Below, piece by piece: positions 1-15,795 of a stretch of DNA of 64,000 bases. The position numbers were made by a program, and so were the translations under genes. The stretch is from Bathymodiolus brooksi. Lineage: Eukaryota > Mollusca > Bivalvia > Mytilida > Modiolidae. The notes below the pieces were generated by a model that was not told where the DNA came from, did not search any database, and saw only the letters and a program-made list of their open reading frames with translations. The DNA lies in the NCBI GenBank assembly GCA_963680875.1, contig OY804579.1, forward strand, positions 29,993,804-30,057,803. The letters run 5' to 3'. Each line of letters opens with the position of its first letter. Positions within the stretch are counted from its first letter, which is position 1.

Positions 1-3000
1 TGGTTTGTTTCTGATCAATAACTAACATGAGATAATGTGATAACATAGAGAACTAACTTGGCTTGTTTCTGATCAATAACTAACATGAGATAATGTGATA
101 ACGTAGAGAACTAACTTGGCTTGTTTCTGATCAATAACTAACATGAGATAATGTGATAACATAGAGAACTAACTTGGCTTGTTTCTGATCAATAACTAAC
201 ATGAGATAATGTGATAACATAGAGAACTAACTTGGCTTGTTTCTGATCAATAACTAAGATAAGATAATGTGATAACATAGAGAACTAACTTGGTTTGTTT
301 CTGATCAATAACTAACATGAGATAATGTGATAACATAGAGAACTAACTTGGCTTGTTTCTGATCAATAACTAACATGAGATAATGTGATAACGTAGAGAA
401 TTAACTTGGTTTGTTTCTGATCAATAACTAACATGAGATAATGTGATAACATAGAGAACTAACTTGGTTTGTTTCTGATCAATGACTAACATGAGATAAT
501 GTGATAACATAGAGAACTAACTTGGTTTGTTTCTGATCAATAACTAACATGAGATAATGTGATAACATAGAGAACTAACTTGGTTTGTTTCTGATCAATA
601 ACTAACATGAGATAATGTGATAACATAGAGAACTAACTTGGTTTGTTTCTGATCAATGACTAACATGAGATAATGTGATAACATAGAGAACTAACTTGGT
701 TTGTTTCTGATCAATAACTAACATGAGATAATGTGATAACGTAGAGAACTAACTTGGTTTGTTTCTGATCAATAACAAACATGAGATGTGATAACGTAGA
801 GAATTAACTTGGTTTGTTTCTGATCAATAACTAACATGAGATAACGTGATAACGTAGAAAACTAACTTGGTTTGTTTCTGATCAATAACTAACATGAGAT
901 AATGTGATAACGTAGAGAATTAACTTGGTTTGTTTCTGCAAACATGAGATAATGTGATAACATAGAGAATTAACCTGGTTTGTTTCTGACCAATGACTAA
1001 CATGAGATAATGTAGAGAATTAACTTGGTTTGTTTCTGATCAATAACTAACATGAGATAATGTGATAACGTACAGAACTAACTTGGTTTATTTCTGATCA
1101 ATAACTAACATGAAATAATGTGATAACGTAGAGAATTAACTTGGTTTGTTTCTGATCAATAACTAACATGAGATAATGTGATAACATAGAGAACTAACTT
1201 GGTTTGTTTCTGATCAATGACTAACATGAGATAATGTGATAACGTAGAGAATTAACTTGGTTTGTTTCTGATCAATAACTAACATGAGATAATGTGATAA
1301 CGTAGAGAATTAACTTGGTTTGTTTCTGATCAATGACTAACATGAGATTATGTGATAACGTAGAGAACTAACTTGGTTTGTTTCTGATCAATGACTAACA
1401 TGAGATAATGTGATAACGTAGAGAACTAACTTGGTTTGTTTCTGATCAATGACTAACATGAGATAACGTGATAACATAGAGAACTAACTTGGTTTGTTTC
1501 TGATCAATAACTAACATGAGATAATGTGATAACGTAGAGAACTAACTTGGTTTGTTTCTGATCAATAACTAACATGAGATAACATGATAACATAGAGAAC
1601 TAGCTTGGTTTGTTTCTGATCAATAACTAACATGAGATAACGTGATAACATAGAGAACTAACTTGGTTTGTTTCTGATCAATAACTAACATGAGATAATG
1701 TGATAACGTAGAGAACTAACTTGGTTTGTTTCTGATCAATGACCAACATGAGATAATGTGATAACGTAGAGAACTATCTTGGTTTGTTTCTGATCAATAA
1801 CAAACATGAGATAATGTGATAACATAGAGAATTAACTTGGTTTGTTTCTGATCAATGACTAACATGAGATAATGTGATAACGTAGAGAATTAACTTGGTT
1901 TGTTTCTGATCAATAACTAACATGAGATAATGTGATAACGTAGAGAACTAACTTGGTTTGTTTCTGATCAATAACTAACATGAGATAATGTGATAACGTA
2001 GGGAATTAACTTGGTTTGTTTCTGATCAATAACTAACATGAGATAATGTGATAACATAGAGAACTAACTTGGTTTGTTTCTGATCAATGACTAACATGAG
2101 ATAATGTGATAACGTAGAGAATTAACTTGGTTTGTTTCTGATCAATAACTAACATGAGATAATGTGATAACATAGAGAACTGACTTGGTTTGTTTCTGAT
2201 CAATAACTAACATGAGATAACGTGATAACGTAGAGAACTAACTTGGTTTGATTCTGATCAATAACTAACATGAGATAACCTGATAACGTAGAGAACTAAC
2301 TTGGTTTGTTTCTGATCAATAACTAACATGAGATAATGTGATAACATAGAGAACTAACTTGGTTTGTTTCTGATCAATGACTAACATGAGATAATGTGAT
2401 AACATAGAGAATTAACTTGGTTTGTTTCTGATCAATAACTAACATGAGATAATGTGATAACGTAGAGAACTAACTTGGTTTGTTTCTGATCAATAACTAA
2501 CATGAGATAATGTGATAACGTAGAGAATTAACTTGGTTTGTTTCTGATCAATAACTAACATGAGATAATGTGATAACGTAGAGAACTATCTTGGTTTGTT
2601 TCTGATCAATAACTAACATGAGATAATGTGATAACATAGAGAACTAACTTGGTTTGTTTCTGATCAATGACTAACATGAGATAATGTGATAACGTAGAGA
2701 ATTAACTTGGTTTGTTTCTGATCAATAACTAACATCAGATAATGTGATAACGTAGAGAATTAACTTGGTTTGTTTCTGATCAATGATTAACATGAGATTA
2801 TGTGATAACGTAGAGAACTAACTTGGTTTGTTTCTGATCAATGACTAACATGAGATAATGTGATAACGTAGAGAACTAACTTGGTTTGTTTCTGATCAAT
2901 GACTAACATGAGATAATGTGATAACGTAGAGAATTAACTTGGTTTGTTTCTGATCAATAACTAACATGAGATAATGTGATAACATAGAGAACTAACTTGG

Positions 3001-6000
3001 TTTGTTTCTGATCAATGACTAACATGAGATAATGTGATAACATAGAGAACTAACTTGGTTTGTTTCTGATCAATGACTAGCATGAGATAATGTGATAACA
3101 TAGAGAACTGACTTGGTTTGTTTCTCATCAATAACTAACATGAGATAACGTGATAACATAGAGAACTAACTTGGTTTGTTTCTGATCAATAACAAACATG
3201 AGATGTGATAACATAGAGAACTAACTTGGTTTGTTTCTCATCAATAACTAACATCAGATAATGTGATAACATAGAGAACTAACTTGGTTTGTTTCTGATC
3301 AATAACTAACATGAGATAATGTGATAACATAGAGAACTAACTTGGTTTGTTTCTGATCAATAACTAACATGAGACAATGTGATAACGTAGAGAACTAACT
3401 TGGTTTGTTTCTGATCAATGACTAACATGAGATAATGTGATAACGTAGAGAATTAACTTGGTTTGTTTCTGATCAATAACTAACATGAGATAATGTGATA
3501 ATGTAGAGAACTATCTTGGTTTGTTTCTGATCAATAACTAACATGAGATAATGTGATAACATAGAGAACTAACTTGGTTTGTTTCTGATCAATGACTAAC
3601 ATGAGATAATGTGATAACATAGAGAACTATCTTGGTTTGTTTCTGATCAATAACTAACATGAGATAATGTGATAACATAGAGAACTAACTTGGCTTGTTT
3701 CTGATCAATAACTAACATGAGATAATGTGATAAGGTAGAGAATTAACTTGGTTTGTTTCTGATCAATAACTAACATCAGATAATGTGATAACATAGAGAA
3801 CTAACTTGGTTTGTTTCTGATCAATGACTAACATGAGATAACGTGATAACATAGAGAACTAACTTGGTTTGTTTCTGATCAATAACAAACATGAGATGTG
3901 ATAACATAGAGAACTAACTTGGTTTGTTTCTCATCAATAACTAACATCAGATAATGTGATAACATAGAGAACTAACTTGGTTTGTTTCTGATCAATAACT
4001 AACATGAGATGTGATAACGTAGAGAACTAACTTGGTTTGTTTCTGATCAATAACTAATATGAGATAATGTGATAACGTAGAGAACTAACTTGGTTTGTTT
4101 CTGATCAATGACTAACATGAGATAATGTGATAACGTAGAGAATTAACTTGGTTTGTTTCTGATCAATAACTAACATGAGATAATGTGATAACGTAGAGAA
4201 CTATCTTGGTTTGTTTCTGATCAATAACTAACATGAGATAATGTGATAACATAGAGAACTAACTTGGCTTGTTTCTGATCAATAACTAACATGAGATAAT
4301 GTGATAACGTAGAGAACTAACTTGGCTTGTTTCTGATCAATAACTAACATGAGATAATGTGATAACATAGAGAACTAACTTGGCTTGTTTCTGATCAATA
4401 ACTAACATGAGATAATGTGATAACATAGAGAACTAACTTGGCTTGTTTCTGATCAATAACTAAGATAAGATAATGTGATAACATAGAGAACTAACTTGGT
4501 TTGTTTCTGATCAATAACTAATATGAGATAATGTGATAACATAGAGAACTAACTTGGCTTGTTTCTGATCAATAACTAACATGAGATAATGTGATAACGT
4601 AGAGAATTAACTTGGTTTGTTTCTGATCAATAACTAACATGAGATAATGTGATAACATAGAGAACTAACTTGGTTTGTTTCTGATCAATGACTAACATGA
4701 GATAATGTGATAACATAGAGAACTAACTTGGTTTGTTTCTGATCAATAACTAACATGAGATAATGTGATAACATAGAGAACTAACTTGGTTTGTTTCTGA
4801 TCAATAACTAACATGAGTTAATGTGATAACATAGAGAACTAACTTGGTTTGTTTCTGATCAATGACTAACATGAGATAATGTGATAACATAGAGAACTAA
4901 CTTGGTTTGTTTCTGATCAATAACTAACATGAGATAATGTGATAACGTAGAGAACTAACTTGGTTTGTTTCTGATCAATAACAAACATGAGATGTGATAA
5001 CGTAGAGAATTAACTTGGTTTGTTTCTGATCAATAACTAACATGAGATAACGTGATAACGTAGAGAACTAACTTGGTTTGTTTCTGATCAATAACTAACA
5101 TGAGATAATGTGATAACGTAGAGAATTAACTTGGTTTGTTTCTGCAAACATGAGATAATGTGATAACATAGAGAATTAACTTGGTTTGTTTCTGATCAAT
5201 GACTAACATGAGATAATGTAGAGAATTAACTTGGTTTGTTTCTGATCAATAACTAACATGAGATAATGTGATAACGTAGAGAACTAACTTGGTTTGTTTC
5301 TGATCAATAACTAACATGAGATAATGTGATAACGTAGAGAATTAACTTGGTTTGTTTCTGATCAATAACTAACATGAGATAATGTGATAACATAGAGAAC
5401 TAACTTGGTTTGTTTCTGATCAATGACTAACATGAGATAATGTGATAACGTAGAGAATTAACTTGGTTTGTTTCTGATCAATAACTAACATGAGATAATG
5501 TGATAACGTAGAGAATTAACTTGGTTTGTTTCTGATCAATGACTAACATGAGATTATGTGATAACGTAGAGAACTAACTTGGTTTGTTTCTGATCAATGA
5601 CTAACATGAGATAATGTGATAACGTAGAGAACTAACTTGGTTTGTTTCTGATCAATGACTAACATGAGATAACGTGATAACATAGAGAACTAACTTGGTT
5701 TGTTTCTGATCAATAACTAACATGAGATAATGTGATAACGTAGAGAACTAACTTGGTTTGTTTCTGATCAATAACTAACATGAGATAACATGATAACATA
5801 GAGAACTAGCTTGGTTTGTTTCTGATCAATAACTAACATGAGATAACGTGATAACATAGAGAACTAACTTGGTTTGTTTCTGATCAATAACTAACATGAG
5901 ATAATGTGATAACGTAGAGAATTAACTTGGTTTGTTTCTGATCAATAACTAACATGAGATAATGTGATAACATAGAGAACTAACTTGGTTTGTTTCTGAT

Positions 6001-8229
6001 CAATAACTAACATGAGATAATGTGATAACGTAGAGAACTAACTTGGTTTGTTTCTGATCAATAACTAACATGAGATAATGTGATAACGTAGAGAATTAAC
6101 TTGGTTTGTTTCTGATCAATAACTAACATGAGATAATGTGATAACATAGAGAACTAACTTGGTTTGTTTCTGATCAATGACTAACATGAGATAATGTGAT
6201 AACGTAGAGAATTAACTTGGTTTGTTTCTGATCAATAACTAACATGAGATAATGTGATAACGTAGAGAATTAACTTGGTTTGTTTCTGATCAATGACTAA
6301 CATGAGATTATGTGATAACGTAGAGAACTAACTTGGTTTGTTTCTGATCAATGACTAACATGAGATAATGTGATAACGTAGAGAACTAACTTGGTTTGTT
6401 TCTGATCAATGACTAACATGAGATAACGTGATAACATAGAGAACTAACTTGGTTTGTTTCTGATCAATAACTAACATGAGATAATGTGATAACGTAGAGA
6501 ACTAACTTGGTTTGTTTCTGATCAATAACTAACATGAGATAACATGATAACATAGAGAACTAGCTTGGTTTGTTTCTGATCAATAACTAACATGAGTTAA
6601 CGTGATAACATAGAGAACTAACTTGGTTTGTTTCTGATCAATAACTAACATGAGATAATGTGATAACGTAGAGAACTAACTTGGTTTGTTTCTGATTAAT
6701 GACTAACATGAGATAATGTGATAACGTAGAGAATTAACTTGGTTTGTTTCTGATCAATAACTAACATGAGATAACGTGATAACGTAGAGAACTAACTTGG
6801 TTTGTTTCTGATCAATAACTAACATGAGATAATGTGATAACGTAGAGAACTAACTTGGTTTGTTTCTGATCAATAACAAACATGAGATGTGATAACGTAG
6901 AGAATTAACTTGGTTTGTTTCTGATCAATAACTAACATGAGATAACATGATAACATAGAGAACTAGCTTGGTTTGTTTCTGATCAATAACTAACATGAGA
7001 TAACGTGATAACATAGAGAACTAACTTGGTTTGTTTCTGATCAATAACTAACATGAGATAATGTGATAACGTAGAGAATTAACTTGGTTTGTTTCTGATC
7101 AATAACTAACATGAGATAATGTGATAACATAGAGAACTAACTTGGTTTGTTTCTGATCAATAACTAACATGAGATAATGTGATAACGTAGAGAACTAACT
7201 TGGTTTGTTTCTGATCAATAACTAACATGAGATAATGTGATAACGTAGAGAATTAACTTGGTTTTTTTCTGATCAATAACTAACATGAGATAATGTGATA
7301 ACATAGAGAACTAACTTGGTTTGTTTCTGATCAATGACTAACATGAGATAATGTGATAACGTAGAGAATTAACTTGGTTTGTTTCTGATCAATAACTAAC
7401 ATGAGATAATGTGATAACGTAGAGAATTAACTTGGTTTGTTTCTGATCAATGACTAACATGAGATAATGTGATAACGTAGAGAACTAACTTGGTTTGTTT
7501 CTGATCAATGACTAACATGAGATAATGTGATAACGTAGAGAACTAACTTGGTTTGTTTCTGATCAATGACTAACATGAGATAACGTGATAACATAGAGAA
7601 CTAACTTGGTTTGTTTCTGATCAATAACTAACATGAGATAATGTGATAACGTAGAGAACTAACTTGGTTTGTTTCTGATCAATAACTAACATGAGATAAC
7701 ATGATAACATAGAGAACTAGCTTGGTTTGTTTCTGATCAATAACTAACATGAGATAACGTGATAACATAGAGAACTAACTTGGTTTGTTTCTGATCAATA
7801 ACTAACATGAGATAATGTGATAACGTAGAGAACTAACTTGGTTTGTTTCTGATTAATGACTAACATGAGATAATGTGATAACGTAGAGAATTAACTTGGT
7901 TTGTTTCTGATCAATAACTAACATGAGATAACGTGATAACGTAGAGAACTAACTTGGTTTGTTTCTGATCAATAACTAACATGAGATAATGTGATAACGT
8001 AGAGAACTAACTTGGTTTGTTTCTGATCAATAACAAACATGAGATGTGATAACGTAGAGAATTAACTTGGTTTGTTTCTGATCAATAACTAACATGAGAT
8101 AACGTGATAACGTAGAGAATTAACTTGGTTTGTTTCTGATCAATAACTAACATGAGATAATGTGATAACGTAGAGAATTAACTTGGTTTGTTTCTGATCA
8201 ATGACTAACATGAGATAATGTGATAACAT

Positions 8230-9230
8230 AGAGAACTAACTTGGTTTGTTTCTGATCAATGACTAACATGAGATAATGTGATAACATAGAGAACTGACTT
8301 GGTTTGTTTCTGATCAATAACTAACATGAGATAACGTGATAACATAGAGAACTAACTTGGGTTTGTTTCTGATCAATAAATAACATGAGATAATGTGATA
8401 ACGTAGAGAACTAACTTGGTTTGTTTCTGATCAATAACAAACATGAGATGTGATAACGTAGAGAACTAACTTGGTTTGTTTCTGATCAATAACTAACATG
8501 AGATAATGTGATAACATAGAGAACTAACTTGGTTTGTTTCTGATCAATAACTAACATGAGATGTGATAACGTAGAGAACTAACTTGGTTTGTTTCTGATC
8601 AATAACTAACATGAGATAATGTGATAACATAGAGAACTAACTTGGTTTGTTTCTGATCAATGACTAACATGAGATAATGTGATAACGTAGAGAATTAACT
8701 TGGTTTGTTTCTGATCAATAACTAACATGAGATAATGTGATAACATAGAGAACTAACTTGGTTTGTTTCTGATCAATAACTAACATGAGATAATGTGATA
8801 ACATAGAGAACTAACTTGGTTTGTTTCTGATCAATAACTAACATGAGATAATGTGATAACGTAGAGAACTAACTTGGTTTGTTTCTGATCAATAACTAAC
8901 ATAAGATAATGTGATAACATAGAGAACTAACTTGGTTTGTTTCTGATCAATGACTAACATGAGATAATGTGATAACATAGAGAACTAACTTGGCTTGTTT
9001 CTGATCAATAACTAACATGAGATAATGTGATAACGTAGAGAATTAACTTGGTTTGTTTCTGATCAATAACTAACATGAGATAATGTGATAACATAGAGAA
9101 TTAACTTGGTTTGTTTCTGATCAATGACTAACATAAGATAATGTGATAACGTAGAGAACTAACTTGGTTTGTTTCTGATCAATGACAAACATGAGATAAT
9201 GTGATAACGTAGAGAACTAACTTGGTTTGT
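8230..9230. repeat. satA long-range block, copy 1 (partner 41.6-42.6 kb)
   Basis: The markers gaactgactt (8291), cttgggtttg with three G (8359) and acataagataatg (9131) all recur at exactly +33,348 bp (41639, 41707, 42479). A constant offset over about 1 kb shows block-wise copying without net indels. Confidence 0.75.
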
Positions 9231-10800
9231 TTCTGATCAATGACTAACATAAGATAATGTGATAACGTAGAGAATTAACTTGGTTTGTTTCTGATCAATG
9301 ACTAACATGAGATAATGTGATAACATAGAGAATTAACTTGGTTTGCTTCTGATCAATAACTAACATGAGATAATGTGATAACGTAGAGAAAATTAACTTG
9401 GTTTGTTTCTGATCAATAACTAACATGAGATAATGTGATAACATAGAGAACTAACTTGGTTTGTTTCTGATCAATAACTAACATGAGATAATGTGATAAC
9501 ATAGAGAACTAACTTGGTTTGTTTCTGATCAATAACTAACATGAGATAATGTGATAACATACTAACTTGGTTTGTTTCTGATCAATGACTAACATGAGAT
9601 AATGTGATAACATACTAACTTGGTTTGTTTCTGATCAATGACTAACATGAGATAATGTGATAACATTGAGAACTAACTTGATTTGTTTCTGATCAATGAC
9701 TAACATGAGATAATGTGATAACATAGAGAACTAACTTGGTTTGTTTCTGATCAATGACTAACATAAGATAATGTGATAACGTAGAGAATTAACTTGGTTT
9801 GTTTCTGATCAATAACTAACATGAGATAATGTGATAACGTAGAGAACTAACTTGGTTTGTTTCTGATCAATAACTAACATGAGATAATGTGATAATATAG
9901 AGAACGAAATTGATTTGTTTCTGATCAATGACTAACATGAGATAATGTGATAACATAGAGAACTAACTTGGTTTGTTTCTCATCAATGACTAACATGAGA
10001 TTATGTGATAACATAGAGAACTAACTTGGTTTGTTTCTGATCAATGACTAACATGAGATAATGTGATAACATACTAACTTGGTTTGTTTCTTATCAATGA
10101 CTAACATGAGATAATGTGATAACATAGAGAACTAACTTGGTTTGTTTCTGATCAATAACTAACATGAGATTATGTGATAACGTAGAGAACTAACTTGGTT
10201 TGTTTCTGATCAATGACTAACATGAGATAATGTGATAACGTAGAGAATTAACTTGGTTTGTTTCTGATCAATAACTAACATGAGATAATGTGATAACGTA
10301 GAGAACTAACTTGGTTTGTTTCTGATCAATAACAAACATGAGATGTGATAACGTAGAGAATTAACTTGGTTTGTTTCTGATCAATAACTAACATGAGATA
10401 ACGTGATAACGTAGAGAACTAACTTGGTTTGTTTCTGATCAATAACTAACATGAGATAATGTGATAACGTAGAGAATTAACTTGGTTTGTTTCTGATCAA
10501 TGACTAACATGAGATAATATGATAACATAGAGAACTAACTTGGTTTGTTTCTGATCAATAACTAACATGAGATTATGTGATAACGTAGAGAACTAACATG
10601 GTTTGTTTCTGATCAATGACTAACATGAGATAATGTGATAACATAGAGAACTAACTTGATTTGTTTCTGATCAATGACTAACATGAGACAATGCGATAAC
10701 ATAGAGAACTAACTTGGTTTGTTTCTGATCAATAACAAACATGAGATGTGATAACGTAGAGAATTAACTTGGTTTGATTCTGATCAATAACTAACATGAG
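9100..10800. repeat. satA block with 53-bp deletion monomers, copy 1
   Basis: This block contains the monomers that lost five bases (aacatactaac, at about 9558, 9610 and 10071), an agagaaaatt expansion near 9388, and an agacaatgcg unit at 10686. The same markers in the same order recur 21,644 bp downstream (21,589 bp at the last marker). Few other parts of the array hold these variants, so they mark a lineage of the array. Confidence 0.75.
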
Positions 10801-12799
10801 ATAACGTGATAACGTAGAGAACTAACTTGGTTTGTTTCTGATCAATAACTAACATGAGATAATGTGATAACATAGAGAACTAACTTGGTTTGTTTCTGAT
10901 CAATGACTAACATGAGATAATGTGATAACGTAGAGAATTAACTTGGTTTGTTTCTGATCAATAACTAACATGAGATAATGTGATAACGTAGAGAACTAAC
11001 TTGGTTTGTTTCTGATCAATAACTAACATGAGATAATGTGATAACGTAGAGAATTAACTTGGTTTGTTTCTGATCAATAACTAACATGAGATAATGTGAT
11101 AACGTAGAGAACTATCTTGGTTTGTTTCTGATCAATAACTAACATGAGATAATGTGATAACATAGAGAACTAACTTGGCTTGTTTCTGATCAATAACTAA
11201 CATGAGATAATGTGATAACATAGAGAACTAACTTGGTTTGTTTCTGATCAATGACTAACATGAGATAATGTGATAACGTAGAGAATTAATTTGGTTTGTT
11301 TCTGATCAATAACTAACATGAGATAATGTGATAACGTAGAGAATTAACTTGGTTTGTTTCTGATCAATGATTAACATGAGATTATGTGATAACGTAGAGA
11401 ACTAACTTGGTTTGTTTCTGATCAATGATTAACATGAGATAATGTGATAACGTAGAGAATTAACTTGGTTTGTTTCTGATCAATAACTAACATGAGATAA
11501 TGTGATAACATAGAGAACTAACTTGGTTTGTTTCTGATCAATGACTAACATGAGATAATGTGATAACATAGAGAACTAACTTGGCTTGTTTCTGAACAAT
11601 GACTAACATGAGATAATGTGATAACATAGAGAACTGACTTGGTTTGTTTCTGATCAATAACTAACATGAGATAACGTGATAACATAGAGAACTAACTTGG
11701 TTTGTTTCTGATCAATAACAAACATGAGATAACGTGATAACATAGAGAACTAACTTGGTTTGTTTCTCATCAATAACTAACATCAGATAATGTGATAACA
11801 TAGAGAACAAACTTGGTTTGTTTCTGATCAATAACTAACATGAGATGTGATAACGTAGAGAACTAACTTGGTTTGTTTCTGATCAATAACTAACATGAGA
11901 TAATGTGATAACGTAGAGAACTAACTTGGTTTGTTTCTGATCAATGACTAACATGAGATAATGTGATAACGTAGAGAATTAACTTGGTTTGTTTCTGATC
12001 AATAACTAACATGAGATAATGTGATAACGTAGAGAACTATCTTGGTTTGTTTCTGATCAATAACTAACATGAGATAATGTGATAACATAGAGAACTAACT
12101 TGGCTTGTTTCTGATCAATAACTAACATGAGATAATGTGATAACGTAGAGAACTAACTTGGCTTGTTTCTGATCAATAACTAACATGAGATAATGTGATA
12201 ACATAGAGAACTAACTTGGCTTGTTTCTGATCAATAACTAACATGAGATAATGTGATAACATAGAGAACTAACTTGGCTTGTTTCTGATCAATAACTAAG
12301 ATAAGATAATGTGATAACATAGAGAACTAACTTGGTTTGTTTCTGATCAATAACTAACATGAGATAATGTGATAACATAGAGAACTAACTTGGCTTGTTT
12401 CTGATCAATAACTAACATGAGATAATGTGATAACATAGAGAACTAACTTGGTTTGTTTCTGATCAATAACTAACATGAGATAATGTGATAACATAGAGAA
12501 CTAACTTGGCTTGTTTCTGATCAATAACTAACATGAGATAATGTGATAACGTAGAGAATTAACTTGGTTTGTTTCTGATCAATAACTAACATGAGATAAT
12601 GTGATAACATAGAGAACTAACTTGGTTTGTTTCTGATCAATGACTAACATGAGATAATGTGATAACATAGAGAACTAACTTGGTTTGTTTCTGATCAATA
12701 ACTAACATGAGATAATGTGATAACATAGAGAACTAACTTGGTTTGTTTCTGATCAATGACTAACATGAGATAATGTGATAACATAGAGAACTAACTTGG

Positions 12800-14840
12800 T
12801 TTGTTTCTGATCAATAACTAACATGAGATAATGTGATAACGTAGAGAACTAACTTGGTTCGTTTCTGATCAATAACAAACATGAGATGTGATAACGTAGA
12901 GAATTAACTTGGTTTGTTTCTGATCAATAACTAACATGAGATAATGTGATAACGTAGAGAACTAACTTGGTTTGTTTCTGATCAATAACTAACATGAGAT
13001 AATGTGATAACGTAGAGAATTAACTTGGTTTGTTTCTGCAAACATGAGATAATGTGATAACATAGAGAATTAACTTGGTTTGTTTCTGATCAATGACTAA
13101 CATGAGATAATGTGATAACGTAGAGAATTAACTTGGTTTGTTTCTGATCAATAACTAACATGAGATAATGTGATAACGTAGAGAACTAACTTGGTTTGTT
13201 TCTGATCAATAACTAACATGAGATAATGTGATAACGTAGAGAATTAACTTGGTTTGTTTCTGATCAATAACTAACATGAGATAATGTGATAACATAGAGA
13301 ACTAACTTGGTTTGTTTCTGATCAATGACTAACATGAGATAATGTGATAACGTAGAGAATTAACTTGGTTTGTTTCTGATCAATAACTAACATGAGATAA
13401 TGTGATAACGTAGAGAATTAACTTGGTTTGTTTCTGATCAATGACTAACATGAGATTATGTGATAACGTAGAGAACTAACTTGGTTTGTTTCTGATCAAT
13501 GACTAACATGAGATAATGTGATAACGTAGAGAACTAACTTGGTTTGTTTCTGATCAATGACTAACATGAGATAACGTGATAACATAGAGAACTAACTTGG
13601 TTTGTTTCTGATCAATAACTAACATGAGATAATGTGATAACGTAGAGAACTAACATGGTTTGTTTCTGATCAATAACTAACATGAGATAACATGATAACA
13701 TAGAGAACTAGCTTGGTTTGTTTCTGATCAATAACTAACATGAGATAACGTGATAACATAGAGAACTAACTTGGTTTGTTTCTGATCAATAACTAACATG
13801 AGATAATGTGATAACGTAGAGAACTAACTTGGTTTTTTTCTGATCAATGACTAACATGAGATAATGTGATAACGTAGAGAATTAACTTGGTTTGTTTCTG
13901 ATCAATAACTAACATGAGATAATGTGATAACATAGAGAACTAACTTGGTTTGTTTCTGATCAATAACTAACATGAGATAATGTGATAACGTAGAGAACTA
14001 ACTTGGTTTGTTTCTGATCAATAACAAACATGAGATGTGATAACGTAGAGAATTAACTTGGTTTGTTTCTGATCAATAACTAACATGAGATAACGTGATA
14101 ACGTAGAGAACTAACTTGGTTTGTTTCTGATCAATAACTAACATGAGATAATGTGATAACGTAGGGAATTAACTTGGTTTGTTTCTGATCAATAACTAAC
14201 ATGAGATAATGTGATAACGTAGAGAACTAACTTGGTTTGTTTCTGATCAATAACTAACATGAGATAATGTGATAACGTAGAGAACTAACTTGGCTTGTTT
14301 CTGATCAATAACTAACATGAGATAATGTGATAACATAGAGAACTAACTTGGCTTGTTTCTGATCAATAACTAACATGAGATAATGTGATAACATAGAGAA
14401 CTAACTTGGCTTGTTTCTGATCAATAACTAAGATAAGATAATGTGATAACATAGAGAATTAACTTGGTTTGTTTCTGATCAATAACTAACATGAGATAAT
14501 GTGATAACATAGAGAACTAACTTGGCTTGTTTCTGATCAATAACTAACATGAGATAATGTGATAACGTAGAGAATTAACTTGGTTTGTTTCTGATCAATA
14601 ACTAACATGAGATAATGTGATAACATAGAGAACTAACTTGGTTTGTTTCTGATCAATGACTAACATGAGATAATGTGATAACATAGAGAACTAACTTGGT
14701 TTGTTTCTGATCAATAACTAACATGAGATAATGTGATAACATAGAGAACTAACTTGGTTTGTTTCTGATCAATAACTAACATGAGATAATGTGATAACAT
14801 AGAGAACTAACTTGGTTTGTTTCTGATCAATGACTAACAT
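12800..14840. repeat. satA super-repeat block, copy 1
   Basis: The order of variant monomers here is reproduced about 2,996 bp downstream. Matching markers are the rare ggttcg unit (12855 and 15851), the tctgcaaac unit (13036 and 16032) and the aactaagataag unit (14428 and 17423). The offset changes to 2,995 after a one-base deletion near 16,510. Edges are approximate because neighbouring monomers are nearly identical. Confidence 0.75.
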
Positions 14841-15795
14841 GAGATAACATGATAACATAGAGAACTAACTTGGTTTGTTTCTGATCAATAACAAACATGA
14901 GATGTGATAACATAGAGAACTAACTTGGTTTGTTTCTCATCAATAACTAACATCAGATAATGTGATAACATAGAGAACTAACTTGGTTTGTTTCTGATCA
15001 ATAACTAACATGAGATGTGATAACATAGAGAACTAACTTGGTTTGTTTCTGATCAATGACTAACATGAGATAATGTGATAACGTAGATAATTAACTTGGT
15101 TTGTTTCTGATCAATAACTAACATGAGATAATGTGATAACGTAGAGAACTATCTTGGTTTGTTTCTGATCAATAACTAACATGAGATAATGTGATAACAT
15201 AGAGAACTAACTTGGCTTGTTTCTGATCAATAACTAACATGAGATAATGTGATAACGTAGAGAACTAACTTGGCTTGTTTCTGATCAATAACTAACATGA
15301 GATAATGTGATAACATAGAGAACTAACTTGGCTTGTTTCTGATCAATAACTAACATGAGATAATGTGATAACATAGAGAACTAACTTGGCTTGTTTCTGA
15401 TCAATAACTAAGATAAGATAATGTGATAACATAGAGAACTAACTTGGTTTGTTTCTGATCAATAACTAACATGAGATAATGTGATAACATAGAGAACTAA
15501 CTTGGCTTGTTTCTGATCAATAACTAACATGAGATAATGTGATAACGTAGAGAATTAACTTGGTTTGTTTCTGATCAATAACTAACATGAGATAATGTGA
15601 TAACATAGAGAACTAACTTGGTTTGTTTCTGATCAATGACTAACATGAGATAATGTGATAACATAGAGAACTAACTTGGTTTGTTTCTGATCAATAACTA
15701 ACATGAGATAATGTGATAACATAGAGAACTAACTTGGTTTGTTTCTGATCAATGACTAACATGAGATAATGTGATAACATAGAGAACTAACTTGG